Source of the DNA: Nemertoderma westbladi
Lineage: Eukaryota; Xenacoelomorpha; Nemertodermatida; Nemertodermatidae
DNA: 64,000 bases
Direction: 5' to 3'
NCBI GenBank assembly: GCA_032718475.1
Contig: JAUCBJ010009084.1
Location: 1 to 64,000 of the forward strand
The position numbers and the translations under genes are program-made. The notes below the pieces were generated by a model that did not search any database, was not told the origin of the DNA, and saw only the letters and a list, made by a program, of their open reading frames with translations. Shown here piece after piece: positions 42,401-53,590 of this stretch (positions within the stretch are counted from its first letter, which is position 1; the number at the start of each line of letters is the position of its first letter).

Positions 42401-44906
42401 TTTGTAAAAAATCAGAGGAGATTTTAATAAATTATTGCTGAAAAACACCAAGGATTTTGACAAGGATTTAATACTCATTATATTAATGAACTAGCTGAGA
42501 TATTTGAGGTGAATTATTGCATTACATATTAACTTTGGCTCCAGCCGCTTTTGCAATACGATGAAACTATAATAAATATTCTAGAACACAACAATATTAA
42601 CAGGGAGATAGGCTACTTTTCTCTTCACTCTGAGAGCCTCAAAAGGGGGTGTTCCGATGCAATCAAAATTCATCCATCTCCAGGGGAAAGACGAAGCAAG
42701 TAACAGCTGATTACTTCTATAAATGTAAGTGTTACCTGTTTTTTGACTTTCGTTTAAGATTCTTTTTCTTGTGGAGTGGGTTAGAAGTCATGACTATGAA
42801 AATCGATGTAGTTTTTTGTAAAAAATCTGAGGATATTTTGATAAATTATTGCTGAAAAACCCCAAGGATTTTGACATGGCTTTAATACTTCATAATGTTC
42901 ATGAAAAAACTGAGATATTTGAGGTGAATATTGCATTACATAATAACTTTAACTCCAGCCACGTTAGCAATACGATGAAACTATAATAAATATTCTAGAA
43001 CACAACAATATTAACAGGGAGATAGGCTACTTATCTCTCCATTCAGACAGCCACAGATAGGGAGGGGGTGTATTGACACAATAAAAATTCCACCATCTCC
43101 AGGGGAAAGACGAAGCAAATAACAGCTGATTACTTCTATAAATGTAAGTGTTACCTGTTTTTTGACTTTCGTTTAAGATTCTTTATCTTGTGGACTGGGA
43201 TAGAATTTCTGAATATGAAAATCGATGTTGTTTTTTGTAAAAAATCAGAGGAGATTTTGATAAATTATTGCAGAAAAACACCAAGGATTTTGACAAGGAT
43301 TTAATACTCATTATATTCATGAAATAGCTGAGAAATTTGAGGTGAATTATTGCATTACATAATAACTTTAACTCCAGGCACATTAGCAATACGATGAAAC
43401 TATAATAAATATTCTAGAACACAACAATATTAACAGGGAGATAGGCTACTTGTCTCTCCATTCAGACAGCCACAGATAGGGAGGGGTGTTTTGACACAAT
43501 AAAAATGCCACCATCTCCTGGGGAAAGACGAAGCAAATTTCAGCTGATTACTTCTATAAATGAAAGTGTTGCCTGTTCTTTTGACTTTCGTATAAGATTC
43601 TCCATCTTATGGAGTGGGTTAGCAGTTATAAATATGAAAATCGATGTGGTTTTTGAAAAAAATCAGAGGATATTTTGATAAATTATTGCTGAAAAATCCC
43701 AAGGATTTTGACATGGCTTAAATACTTCATTATGTTCATGAAAAAACTGAGATATTTGAGGTGAATTATTGCATTACATAATAACTTTAACTCCAGCCAC
43801 ATTAGCAATACGATGAAACTATAATAAATATTCTAGAACACAACAATATTAACAGGGAGATAGGCTACTTATCTCTCCACTCAGACAGCTACAGATAGGG
43901 GTGATCTGACACAATCAAAATTCAACCATCTCCAGGTGAAAGACGAAGCAAATAACAGCTGATTACTTCTATAAATGTAAGTGTTACCTGTTTTTTGACT
44001 TTCGTTTAAGTTTCTTTATCTTGTGGACTGGGATAGAAGTCATGAATATGAAAATCGATGTGGTTTTTGAAAAAAATCAAAGGATATTATGATTAATTAT
44101 TGCTGAAAAACACCAAGGATTTTGACAAGGATTTAATACTCATTATATTAATGAACTAGCTGAGATATTTGAGGTGAATTATTGCATTACATATTAACTT
44201 TGGCTCCAGCCGCTTTTGCAATACGATGAAACTATAATAAATATTCTAGAACACAACAATATTAACAGGGAGATAGGCTACTTATCTCTCCACTCTGAGA
44301 GCCTCAAAAAGGGGACGTTCCGACGCAATCAAAATTCATCCATCTCCTGGGGAAAGACGAAGCAAATATCAGCTGATTACTTCTATAAATGAAAGTGTTG
44401 CCTGTTCTTATGACTTTCGTTTAAGATTCTCCATCTTATGGAGTGGGTTAGCAGTTATAAATATGAAAATCGATGTGGTTTTTGAAAAAAATCAGAGGAT
44501 ATTTTGATAAATTATTGCTGAAAAACCCCAAGGATTTTGACATGGCTTTAATACTCATATTCATGAAATAGCTGAGAAGTTTGAGGTGAATTATTGTATC
44601 ACATATTAACTTCGGCTCCAGCCGCTTTGGCAATACAATGAAACTATAATAAATATTCTAGAACACAACAATATTAACAGGGAGATAGGCTACTTATCTC
44701 TTCAGTCTGAGAGCCTCAAAAAGGGGGTGTTCCGACGCAATCAAAATTAATCCATCTGCAGGGGAAAGACGAAGCAAATAACAGCTGATTACTTCTATAA
44801 ATGAAAGTTTTACCTGTTCTTATGACTTTCGTTTAAGATTCTCTATCTCGTGGAGTTGGTTAGACGTTATAAATATGAAAATCGATGTGGTTTTTTAAAA
44901 AAAATC
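33415..44906 (+). repeat. Higher-order satellite repeat, about 3325 bp (8 monomers)
   Basis: Landmarks recur at a constant interval: the shortened monomer at 34472, 37799, 41122 and 44448; the plus frame at 35585, 38909 and 42235; and the variant at 36534, 39857 and 43183. Spacings are 3323-3327 bp, eight times about 415. Copies are nearly identical to each other while neighbouring monomers differ clearly. Three full copies and part of a fourth are present before the gap. This is the organisation seen in centromeric satellites of several animals and plants. Confidence 0.9.
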
Positions 44907-45006
44907 NNNNNNNNNNNNNNNNNNNNNNNNNNNNNNNNNNNNNNNNNNNNNNNNNNNNNNNNNNNNNNNNNNNNNNNNNNNNNNNNNNNNNNNNNNNNNN
45001 NNNNNN
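44907..45006. other. Assembly gap (100 N)
   Basis: A run of exactly 100 N inside the satellite. The true length is unknown, and the number of higher-order units is probably underestimated. Confidence 0.99.
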
Positions 45007-45767
45007 ATGAAACTATAATAAATATTCTAGAACACAACAATATTAACAGGGAGATAGGCTACTTATCTCTACACTCTGAGAGACTCAAAAAGGGGGTGTT
45101 CCGACGCAATCAAAATTCATCCATCTCCTGGGGAAAGACGAAGCAATACGATGAAACTATAATAAATATTCTAGAACACAACAATATTAACAGGGAGATA
45201 GGCTACTTATCTCTCCACTCTGAGAGCCTCAAAAAGGGGACGTTCCGACGCAATCAAAATTCATCCATCTCCTGGGGAAAGACGAAGCAAATATCAGCTG
45301 ATTACTTCTATAAATGAAAGTGTTGCCTGTTCTTATGACTTTCGTTTAAGATTCTCCATCTTATGGAGTGGGTTAGCAGTTATAAATATGAAAATCGATG
45401 TGGTTTTTGAAAAAAATCAGAGGATATTTTGATAAATTATTGCTGAAAAATCCCAAGGATTTTGACATGGCTTTAATACTCATTATATTCATGAAATAGC
45501 TGAGAAATTTGAGGTGAATTATTGTATCACATATTGACTTCGGTTCCAGCCGCTTTGGCAATACAATGAAACTATAATAAATATTCTAGAACACAACAAT
45601 ATTAACAGGGAGATAGGCTACTTATCTCTTCAGTCTGAGAGCCTCAAAAAGGGGGTGTTCCGACGCAATCAAAATTCATCCATCTGCAGGGGAAAGACGA
45701 AGCAAATAACAGCTGATTACTTCTATAAATGAAAGTGTTACCTGTTCTTATGACTTTTGTTAAACAA
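45007..45767 (+). repeat. 415-bp satellite after the gap
   Basis: Includes the same shortened monomer junction (CGAAGCAATACGATG) as 16981-16995, so it resembles the left block more than the higher-order block. It breaks off at GACTTT before the inverted LTR. Confidence 0.88.
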
Positions 45768-47311
45768 ACTACCCCGGCCTAACCAATAAAGACACAAAAC
45801 TGCTCTATTTATTAGACAGGGCAATCAGGAGCGTATTATTGCTAATGTGAGGGGCTGCTAAATACAAAACCGCTACTTACCATTAGATGGCGCTAACCTG
45901 CCGTCCGCTAATATGTTTTACTAATTTTCTACGGCTCCTGCTAATTTCTTGTTCCTTTCTCTACCAATTACTCGATAGAGAGCTAACTGTTCGAATATAT
46001 GAGCCACGCGGGAATAACCAAAACAACAAACCCGAATCGGCTCCCTAAGCTGACTTAAAACGAGTGTGAGAGGTTTTACACTCAGAGTATATTCTTACGC
46101 CTAATCTTACTGTTAAAGTATGCCAATGCCTACGTCTTTTCTAATCGCGAATACTGGGGGTTCCCTAACGGAATGTGTGAATGCGAGAATATTTAAAATA
46201 ATCAAAGTGGTACAGTGTTTATTAGGGCTAATACCTATAGTGGGACTAAACTTGTCTGCGGCTGGCTTTAGGCCAGCAAATTACTAATGCGTTTTGCGTA
46301 CTGAATACTGCTATCCAGTAAGCAAAGTCTAGCTTATTGCCCGCTAATTCAAATAACCGCTCAGCGTGAATAGTTTACGGTACTCTAATTATTACCTTAG
46401 CTACTCTCCGCTATGCTGCGTACTAATTCTTAATTTTACTAATTAATTACAGTCACAAATATGTAACAGCCTAAAATACTGTATTACTTTGACCTAATCA
46501 GTAATTATTTACAGTAAACTAAGAGATAGAAATCAATCAAAGGGAAAAGAGCGCCTATCTAAGCATTCGTAATCTTAGGCACACTTTAGTAACACACCAA
46601 TCAGCGTCAGCAATCACAGCTCGCAATGCGCGATTCACAATTGTACAATCCGCAATGCACGCAATTAGCAATTACACAGCACAATATAATAATTCGCAAT
46701 ACATGCAATTCGCAATTGTAAAGCACGCAGACCTCTCCCGGGTACATCTAGGCTTCCTAACTAACCCAATTCCTGCCCCCCTAATACTAAATAGAGACAA
46801 AACCTGGATCATCAGCCCCCTAATTACTGTACCAGCGAGCTGCCCCCACGCTACAATGCAAATTGCCCGACCGCAACGGTGACCCCCCGCCAGCGTTGCT
46901 CGCCTTTGAATCCTCCGCTCCCTTCGTCGCTAACCCCCCGATGTGCCCACCGCCCACTGGCGCCTTAGCCCTCCATTATGCTAATAGCTACCGTAGCGGC
47001 GCATGCAAATCACAAAGTCTGACAGTCTCAGAAATCCCTTAGGATTATTGCGCAGAAAGGAATCACATAGAACCATTAATCAAAAGGTAGAAATCATAGT
47101 TCCAGTTGTAATTTGCAGTAATCGAAGGAATTAATTGAGAAACACAATCAAGAGTAATCGCACTAGCAAATCATTTTGAGATTAATCGAAAAAGCAAATT
47201 GCAGAACATACGCTAAAATATCCGTCAAAATTGAATAGAGACAGCTCAGCAAGTACAAGGTGATAGCAGATCATGTGAGGTGTCATGTGAGGCTCTACCG
47301 GCACACCGCCA

Positions 47312-47370
47312 ATTTATAGGTGATCCGGATGGGGTGATGCAATAGGGTGACTCAATCGCTCTCCTATTGG
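47312..47370 (-). promoter_or_regulatory. LTR core promoter, copy 2
   Basis: TATAAAT (47312-47318 on the complement) and CCAAT (47366-47370 on the complement), matching those at 3355-3400 of copy 1. Confidence 0.6.
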
Positions 47371-48436
47371 CTCTCCAGTCCGTGCTAGCATTAGACCAAC
47401 CTGGAAGCAGTTAATCCAATAAGGAGGCCGGATTGTAGCCCTATTGCCTGCCCAAACCTCAAATTATTACCATATATGGTAATGGTTCACGTCCCTGGCT
47501 GCTGAGTGGCCAGGACAGCGTCCCTATATGCTAGCCCTATCGATGCTAATATCAGCAAGCACAAAATCCAGGGTCCGAATAAACTCGCTACCCTGGAACT
47601 ATCTACATATATCCTAATACAAAATTACGTAGGTAGGGCTACATACTATACAAAATGGATGGATTCAAATATATGGGTGTTTCGATTTCCCTATCTAAAT
47701 ACTACTGCGTTATTATGCCTTATCTAAAATATTATGCTGCACAACGGACTAATATTACATACAGTATAACGGACTAATATTGTGTACAGTATAACGGACT
47801 AATATATTATACTGCATAATGGCTAATAATGTGGATACAGCGCCATATACCATAACACCGCTCCAAGGGAAATCATATAATGTTTCCCTCCAATTGTAGA
47901 AGAGTATAAGGTGATGTATACAAACAAAATAAATTTCTTCCAACTAATCTAAATACTTGATACTATAAATCCTACTATTTACAAATATTGCTATAGATAT
48001 TGCATAATGAATTGCATACAAATTAAATTTACAAAATATTATCTCTCTCATTGTTAACGATTATTACATACAAATTAAATTTACAAAATACTGTTTCTCG
48101 TTCGTTCTACATAATGATTACTACATACAAAATTAAATTTACAAAATATTACTTCCTTTATTTATTTACAAATTGACGGTCTACATATTGAAATGGAACA
48201 TGGCTAGGACAATGTCCCCCATTTCCCATCTCAAATTAACGATCAACATTAACAAGATAAACTAAATATAAACGTATTTGAGGCTAAATTTTTAACTAAA
48301 TTGCATTAAAGGCCGATAATCAAATTAAATATAAAATACGTAATAATTTCTTTCATTTTCGGACTTTACTTAATTTCTTATAAAAAACGCAAATCACCTT
48401 GGTTTGATGATTGCTCAGGTAAGTGATAGGAGTAAG

Positions 48437-48453
48437 CCAAACCCGCGGGTTTG
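48437..48453. repeat. Short hairpin, family-A motif (copy in inverted LTR)
   Basis: CCAAACCCGCGGGTTTG contains a perfect 16-bp palindrome. Equivalent of 2458-2474; the loop has changed from TGCG to CGCG while the arms are intact. Confidence 0.8.
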
Positions 48454-48732
48454 TCTCCCCAATCACTTCCTTTGCCTCTTTCAATAAACTTTAGAGCAAA
48501 TAAAGTCATATACACAAAATCAAATATAGTTAAAGTATTTACTATTTCCAATCGGACTACAAAATAAAAGTATTTCCTTTCAATATTTTTCGGCCTTCGA
48601 AAATAAAATTCTAAAACATGGATACGACTAGTGTATATGAGTCCAGTCGAATGATTGATCAAAACCTACGATATACATCAGAGCGACGATGATGTATATG
48701 TCTAGAGTATGTCGCTCCGTGATATTATAGTC

Positions 48733-49054
48733 TCATCGGCTAGCTCCTGGGTCTCTCGGGCTCGCTCCCTTCTCCAGATACACCAGTCTACCCCCTGTAG
48801 ACTCTGTTGACGGCGTCCTTGAGGCGTCACTTCCCGGAACCGGCGACGACGTTCCCTGGGCACCGACTATCTCCTGACTGGTGCTCCTCCCTCGGCCTCG
48901 TCCCATTTGCCGTGTCCCTGTGGGCGCCTCCGCCAACTCCTTTTCTTCAACCGTCGAATAGAACTGCTCGTCCTTGGCTTGACGCTTGCCAAGGACTCCT
49001 CCTTCTGGTACTTGCCGCGAGCTGTGAGCTCCGGCTGTTGTCGCTGTGGGGCTG
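48733..49054 (-). pseudogene. Coding tail preceding the inverted LTR
   Basis: Open on the minus strand from the satellite junction to a TGA at 48733, about 105 codons: GKRQAKDEQFYSTVEEKELA, a S/T/P-rich stretch, then GGRLVYLEKGASPRDPGAS. The last part agrees with 2206-2301. Probably the C-terminus of a family-A 3' gene, truncated at its 5' side by satellite. The family is not recognised. Confidence 0.45.
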
Positions 49055-50641
49055 TTATCTCTTCACTCTGAGAGCCTCAAAAAGGGGGTGTTCCGACGCA
49101 ATCAAAATTCATCCATCTGCAGGGGAAAGACGAAGCAAATATCAGCAGATTACTTCTATAAATGAAAGTGTTACCTGTTCTTATGACTTTCGTTTAAGAT
49201 TCTCTATCTCGTGGAGTTGGTTAGAAGTTATAAATATGAAAATCGATGTGGTTTTTTAAAAAAAATCAGAGGATATTTTGATAAATTATTGCTGAAAAAC
49301 CCCAAGGATCTTGACATGGCTTTAATACTCAATTATGTTCATGAAAAAACTGAGATATTTGAGGTGAATAATTGCATTACATAATAACTTTAACTCCAGC
49401 CACATTAGCAATACGATGACACTATAATAAATATTCTAGAACACAACAATATTAACAGGGAGATAGGCTACTTATCTCTCCACTCTGGGAGCCTCAGAAA
49501 GGGGGTGTTCCGACGCAATCAAAATTCATCCATCTCCTAAGGAAAGACGAAGCAAATAACAGCTGATTACTTCTATAAATGTAAGTGTTACCTTTTCTTA
49601 TGACTTTCGTTTAAGATTCTCTATCTCGTGGAGTGGGTTAGAAGTTATAAATATGAAAATCGATGTGGTTTTTTGTAAAAAATTTGAGGATATTTTGATA
49701 AATTATTGCTGAAAAACCCCAAGGATTTTGACATGGCTTTAATACTTCATTATGTTCATGAAAAAACTTAGATATTTGAGGTGAATTATTGCATTACATA
49801 ATAACTTTAACTCCAGGCACATTAGCAATACGATGAAACTATAATAAATATTCTAGAACACAACAATATTAACAGGGAGATAGGCTACTTATCTGTCCAC
49901 TCTGAGAGCCTCAGAAAGGGGGTGTTCCGACGCAATCAAAATTCATCCATCTCCAGGGGAAATACGAAGCAAATAACAGCTGATTACTTCTATAAATGTA
50001 AGTGTTACCTGCTCTTTTGACTTTCATTTAAGATTATCTATCTCTTGGAGTAGGTTAGAAGTCATGAATATGAAAATCAATGTCGATTTTTGTAAAAAAT
50101 CAGAGGAGATTTTAATAAATTATTGCTGAAAAACACCAAGGATTTTGACAAGGATTTAATACTCATTATATTAATGAACTAGCTGAGATATTTGAGGTGA
50201 ATTATTGCATTACATATTAACTTTGGCTCCAGCCGCTTTTGCAATACGATGAAACTATAATAAATATTCTAGAACACAACAATATTAACAGGGAGATAGG
50301 CTACTTGTCTCTCCATTCAGACAGCCACAGATAGGGAGGGGTGTTTTGACACAATAAAAATGCCACCATCTCCTGGGGAAAGACGAAGCAAATTTCAGCT
50401 GATTACTTCTATAAATGAAAGTGTTGCCTGTTCTTTTGACTTTCGTATAAGATTCTCCATCTTATGGAGTGGGTTAGCAGTTATAAATATGAAAATCGAT
50501 GTGGTTTTTGAAAAAAATCAGAGGATATTTTGATAAATTATTGCTGAAAAATCCCAAGGATTTTGACATGGCTTAAATACTTCATTATGTTCATGAAAAA
50601 ACTGAGATATTTGAGGTGAATTATTGCATTACATAATAACT
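49055..50641 (+). repeat. 415-bp satellite, right block (duplicate of 32.2-33.8 kb)
   Basis: About four monomers following the same order and rare variants as 32222-33800, including GGATCTTGACATGG and GATGACACTATAAT. It ends inside a monomer at ATAACTTTAA. Confidence 0.88.
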
Positions 50642-50892
50642 TTAACCCTTTCCGGCCTGAATTATTTTAATTTAGGAAAAAAAATTGGTTGGTGTTGTTA
50701 ATGGGTTAATTATACACCAAATAATAATTTTCGATGAAAAAATTTTCAAAAAATTATTTCCAATGTTGTTTTTTTTATTGTATACAAAAGTATACGTTAG
50801 GTATATGAAACATGTTCCCAATGTATACTTTTGTATACGAACTCTAGATTGTAAGTACTTACTTACATACATACATCGTATAGTAAGTATAT

Positions 50893-50927
<35 letters not shown>

Positions 50928-51104
50928 CAAGGTAAGTTTGACATTTGGACATTTCGACATTTTGACATTTCGACATTCTGACTTTGTTGATTTATTTGTA
51001 CCGGTTAGGGTATATATATACTATATATACCAAGGTAAGGTTGACATTTCGACATTCAGATACTTTGACGTTTTATTACCCGTACTTGACGCATATAATA
51101 AGAC
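50642..51104 (+). other. Junction region and leader of element C
   Basis: The satellite stops at TTAA followed by CCCTTTCCGGCC, which looks like one end of another piggyBac-type insertion, but no matching right end was found. Then come a (CT)n(AT)n microsatellite (50892-50926) and two copies of a CAAGGTAAG-TTGACATTTCGACATT unit (about 50930 and 51032). No 5' LTR of element C is recognisable. Confidence 0.5.
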
Positions 51105-52490
51105 ATGAGTGACACACCCCATTCGACTCGATACCCCTACCGACTATGACTCGTGCGACCCGGACAGATCGACAGTAGACGAACCGAGAAGGAGAACCCG
51201 AGATTCTACCGATGTCACACCGTGTGCGTCACCGGTACCCCGAACGGAATTACCGGAAGCCGCAACGCGTGGCGACGGCAGAATCGAAGATTTCCTTGCC
51301 GTCCCGCAGACCAGATCGCGGGAACCGAACATGGTAAGTTCGACTGGAAGCCAGGAGAACATTATTAGGAGTATAGGAGGACACATGGCCCAGATTACTC
51401 GAAACTTCGGAGAAGGTTTTCGCCTTTTACGCGAGTTAACCGCCCCAATGTTGAGATACGAGTTCTACGCCTTACAGGTAAGGATAGAAAGTAGGGTACA
51501 TGCTTCCATAGATAAACTTAAAGGTTTACACGAACTTGCAGAGTTGCGTGGCGACAACTTTACTCAGGTAAAGATAATCGATAAGTTGGTAAGTGCGAGG
51601 GAAAGCCTCATTCAGTTTAAGTCGGTTGAAGGATCGACTCATCAAGAACAACTCAACCAACTGTTAGGTGAGTCAGTTTCGGATGCGTTGTTACAACCCG
51701 AAGAGGAAGAAGAACTATACTGCCTGGACGGGAGGTTAGGGACGCTCACCAATTTTCTTCGTAGATGCGGAGTACCGATCGAAGAACCGGAAGTTGTACC
51801 GAGAGGGACGACGGAAGTTCTATCTACGGAAGGCTCGCGAGTCTACCAAATTCCACAACTGGATAGATTGTTCGTTAGTGTACGGAGCGACGTTGGCGAC
51901 GTTGGCGACGTTAGTAGAACAGCGTCTGGAATTACTCGACAACAACAGGAGGTCGCACGCCGACAACAAGACGTCTAGGAAGAAGCGCAACGGCAGATGG
52001 CGCAGATCGCCATCGAAGGAGAAAGACAGCGCAGAGAGGATGTAGCAAAACTTGCGAAACTTCAAGTGCAGGCTGAGTTCGAAGCATCAGAGATGCGGAG
52101 ACTGGAGGAAGACTTAGCGCGAGAAGCGGCCACGGCGGCAGCAGCCAACGAGTTAGCATGACAGGCAGCAGTGGCAGCAGCCAACGAGTTAGCACGACAG
52201 GCGGCAGCTGATGAGTTAGCATGACAGGCGGGGGCTGACGAGCTAGCACGAGTTGCGGCGGTAAACGCAGCTGAGTTAGCACAGAAGAAAGCAGCATCTG
52301 ACGCTTGTGCCAAGTTGGAGGCGCGACAAATAAACACTCATTTAGCTATACAGGAAGCGGAGTAGGCAGTACAACAACAGGAAGCAGATCAACGCGAAAG
52401 GGAGATGCAGCTCCAGTTCAAACTAAATCGCAGATCGCGCGAGGCGGCGAACGCGCAAGAGGACCTCGAACTCGACGCGAGAGATCTATA
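51105..52490 (+). pseudogene. Element C ORF1: pre-gag protein, broken by stops
   Basis: An ATG at 51105 starts MSDTPHS, but a one-base shift soon after moves reading to the frame 51109-51978 (DTPTDYDSCDPD onward). The helical region (about 51340-51780) ends with FLRRCGVPIEEPEV, like ORF1 of element A. After a TAG at 51976 the same frame continues as coiled coil (EEAQRQMAQIAIEGERQRRE) through stops at 52159, 52222 and 52363. Internal repeats of ANELARQAA show two CGA codons turned to TGA. Not functional as it stands, but it has the same plan as the other ORF1 genes. Confidence 0.6.
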
Positions 52491-53590
52491 AGATCTATAA
52501 GGTCTCGAGCTGGACACGACTTGTCTGCCCTGGATCGCATGGAGACTCGATATTGCGGAATTCAGAAGCGAATCGAGGAAGGAAGTGTGGGAGCGATAGA
52601 CCGAGGAGAGGAGTTCGTCAAGGATTACTGTAAACGTTTTCCCCAAGTTATTCCTATGCTCAAACCCACGACTCCAGTAAAACCGGTTATGGTTGCAAAA
52701 CCGAACGAAATATCACCCGTGCAAGGTAATAGGTTTGTTATGTCGGAATCAATTCCGCAGGCACGAGCGACTTCATCGCCGATTCTCGCAGGTAAGATAA
52801 GTAGTACACCTACTGTAAACCGTAGTTTACTTGTAGAGAGAGACGAACCTGCGTTTATGACAGTAAAACAGGTAAGTAAACCATTACAAGTTAAACCTGT
52901 GACGTGCTGCGCGAACCCAGTCATTTATAAACCTACAGTAGAGCTTAACTCTGATGTTTTTACTAAACCTCTCACCCAATGTTTATCGAGGCCTACGACT
53001 TCGTGGAAGGCTTGTGAGCCTACCGAACAACGGAGGAGGATGGATGTGGGTAGTACCCACAGGATCGAACTGAGTTCAACGAGACCTACGACTTCGTGGA
53101 AGGCTTGCGAGCCTGTCGAACAACGGGGAGCCGTTATCCCAGACCACGACGAACTCGACCAAGAATAATACGCCGGACGCAAACCCGCCAACCACCTTAT
53201 CCGGACGACAGCGACTCATCTAGCGACTTGGAATCGACGGAACGGGAAATATTCTGTACTGGAGCGGCAGCGGCAGCGGATAACAAACGGGAGGAGAGAT
53301 CAACGAACCCATACATTGACAATCCACCATGAGAAACACCCCAACAGAAACTCTCTTTGCAAAAAGCGGAAGCGATCAGCACCAACAGACTCGCCGAAAT
53401 AATGCGACCTGTAACGGACCGACTAGCTCAGATAGAAGAGCGACTCGAAGCGCAACCGTCGGATCGATCACGAACCAGCGTGGAGTTAGAACAACCTGAA
53501 CAACATCAACCACCAAGGAGAGAAAAGGAGACTAGACAGACCCCGACCCATCGAGAAGAAGATCCCGTAAATAATTCCTACCGATGAACA
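52491..53590 (+). pseudogene. Element C second pre-gag region, fragmented
   Basis: Frames 52305-53168 and 53357-53587 hold the readable parts. ALDRMETRYCGIQKRIEEGS leads into a proline/lysine-rich linker (PTTPVKPVMVAKPNEISPV). Two tandem 93-bp units encode RPTTSWKACEP. SDSSSDLESTERE follows in another frame, then NRLAEIMRPVTDRLAQIEER, similar to the C-terminal part of the second ORF of element A. At least two frame changes. No known domain. Confidence 0.45.
53005..53118. repeat. Short hairpin, family-C motif, sites 1 and 2
   Basis: GGAAGGCT-TGTG-AGCCTACC at 53005 and GGAAGGCT-TGCG-AGCCTGTC at 53098, inside a 93-bp tandem duplication. Both are read as WKACEP. A perfect palindrome, TGTGGGTAGTACCCACA, lies between them at 53045-53061. 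Confidence 0.85.

Larger units (their letters stand above)
45768..48732 (-). mobile_element. Family-A LTR-like repeat, copy 2, inverted, without the MITE
   Basis: Reverse complement of 2300-6493, starting TGTTAAAC at the satellite junction. It keeps the CCAAT and TATA boxes, the repeat clusters and the terminal hairpin (48671-48699). The site of MITE 1 is uninterrupted here (AGTAGCTAAGGTAATAA on the minus strand). Satellite flanks on both sides come from different monomer positions, so the insert is rearranged or came with a deletion. Frames such as 48378-48662 are not conserved coding. Confidence 0.75.

Noticed and set aside
44850-45317. A 155-residue ORF
   Set aside because: It is open only because it crosses the 100-N gap; both halves are satellite.
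15265-45561. Many small ORFs of 60-90 residues (MPKRLEPK..., MFRRNQNS..., MLMCLELK...) as a gene family
   Set aside because: They recur once per satellite monomer, on both strands, ending at monomer landmarks; sequence variation among monomers does not preserve the reading frame.
48378-48662. ORF in the inverted LTR as a gene
   Set aside because: The corresponding frame in the other LTR copy (2301-2561) differs in sequence and length; it is non-coding repeat.
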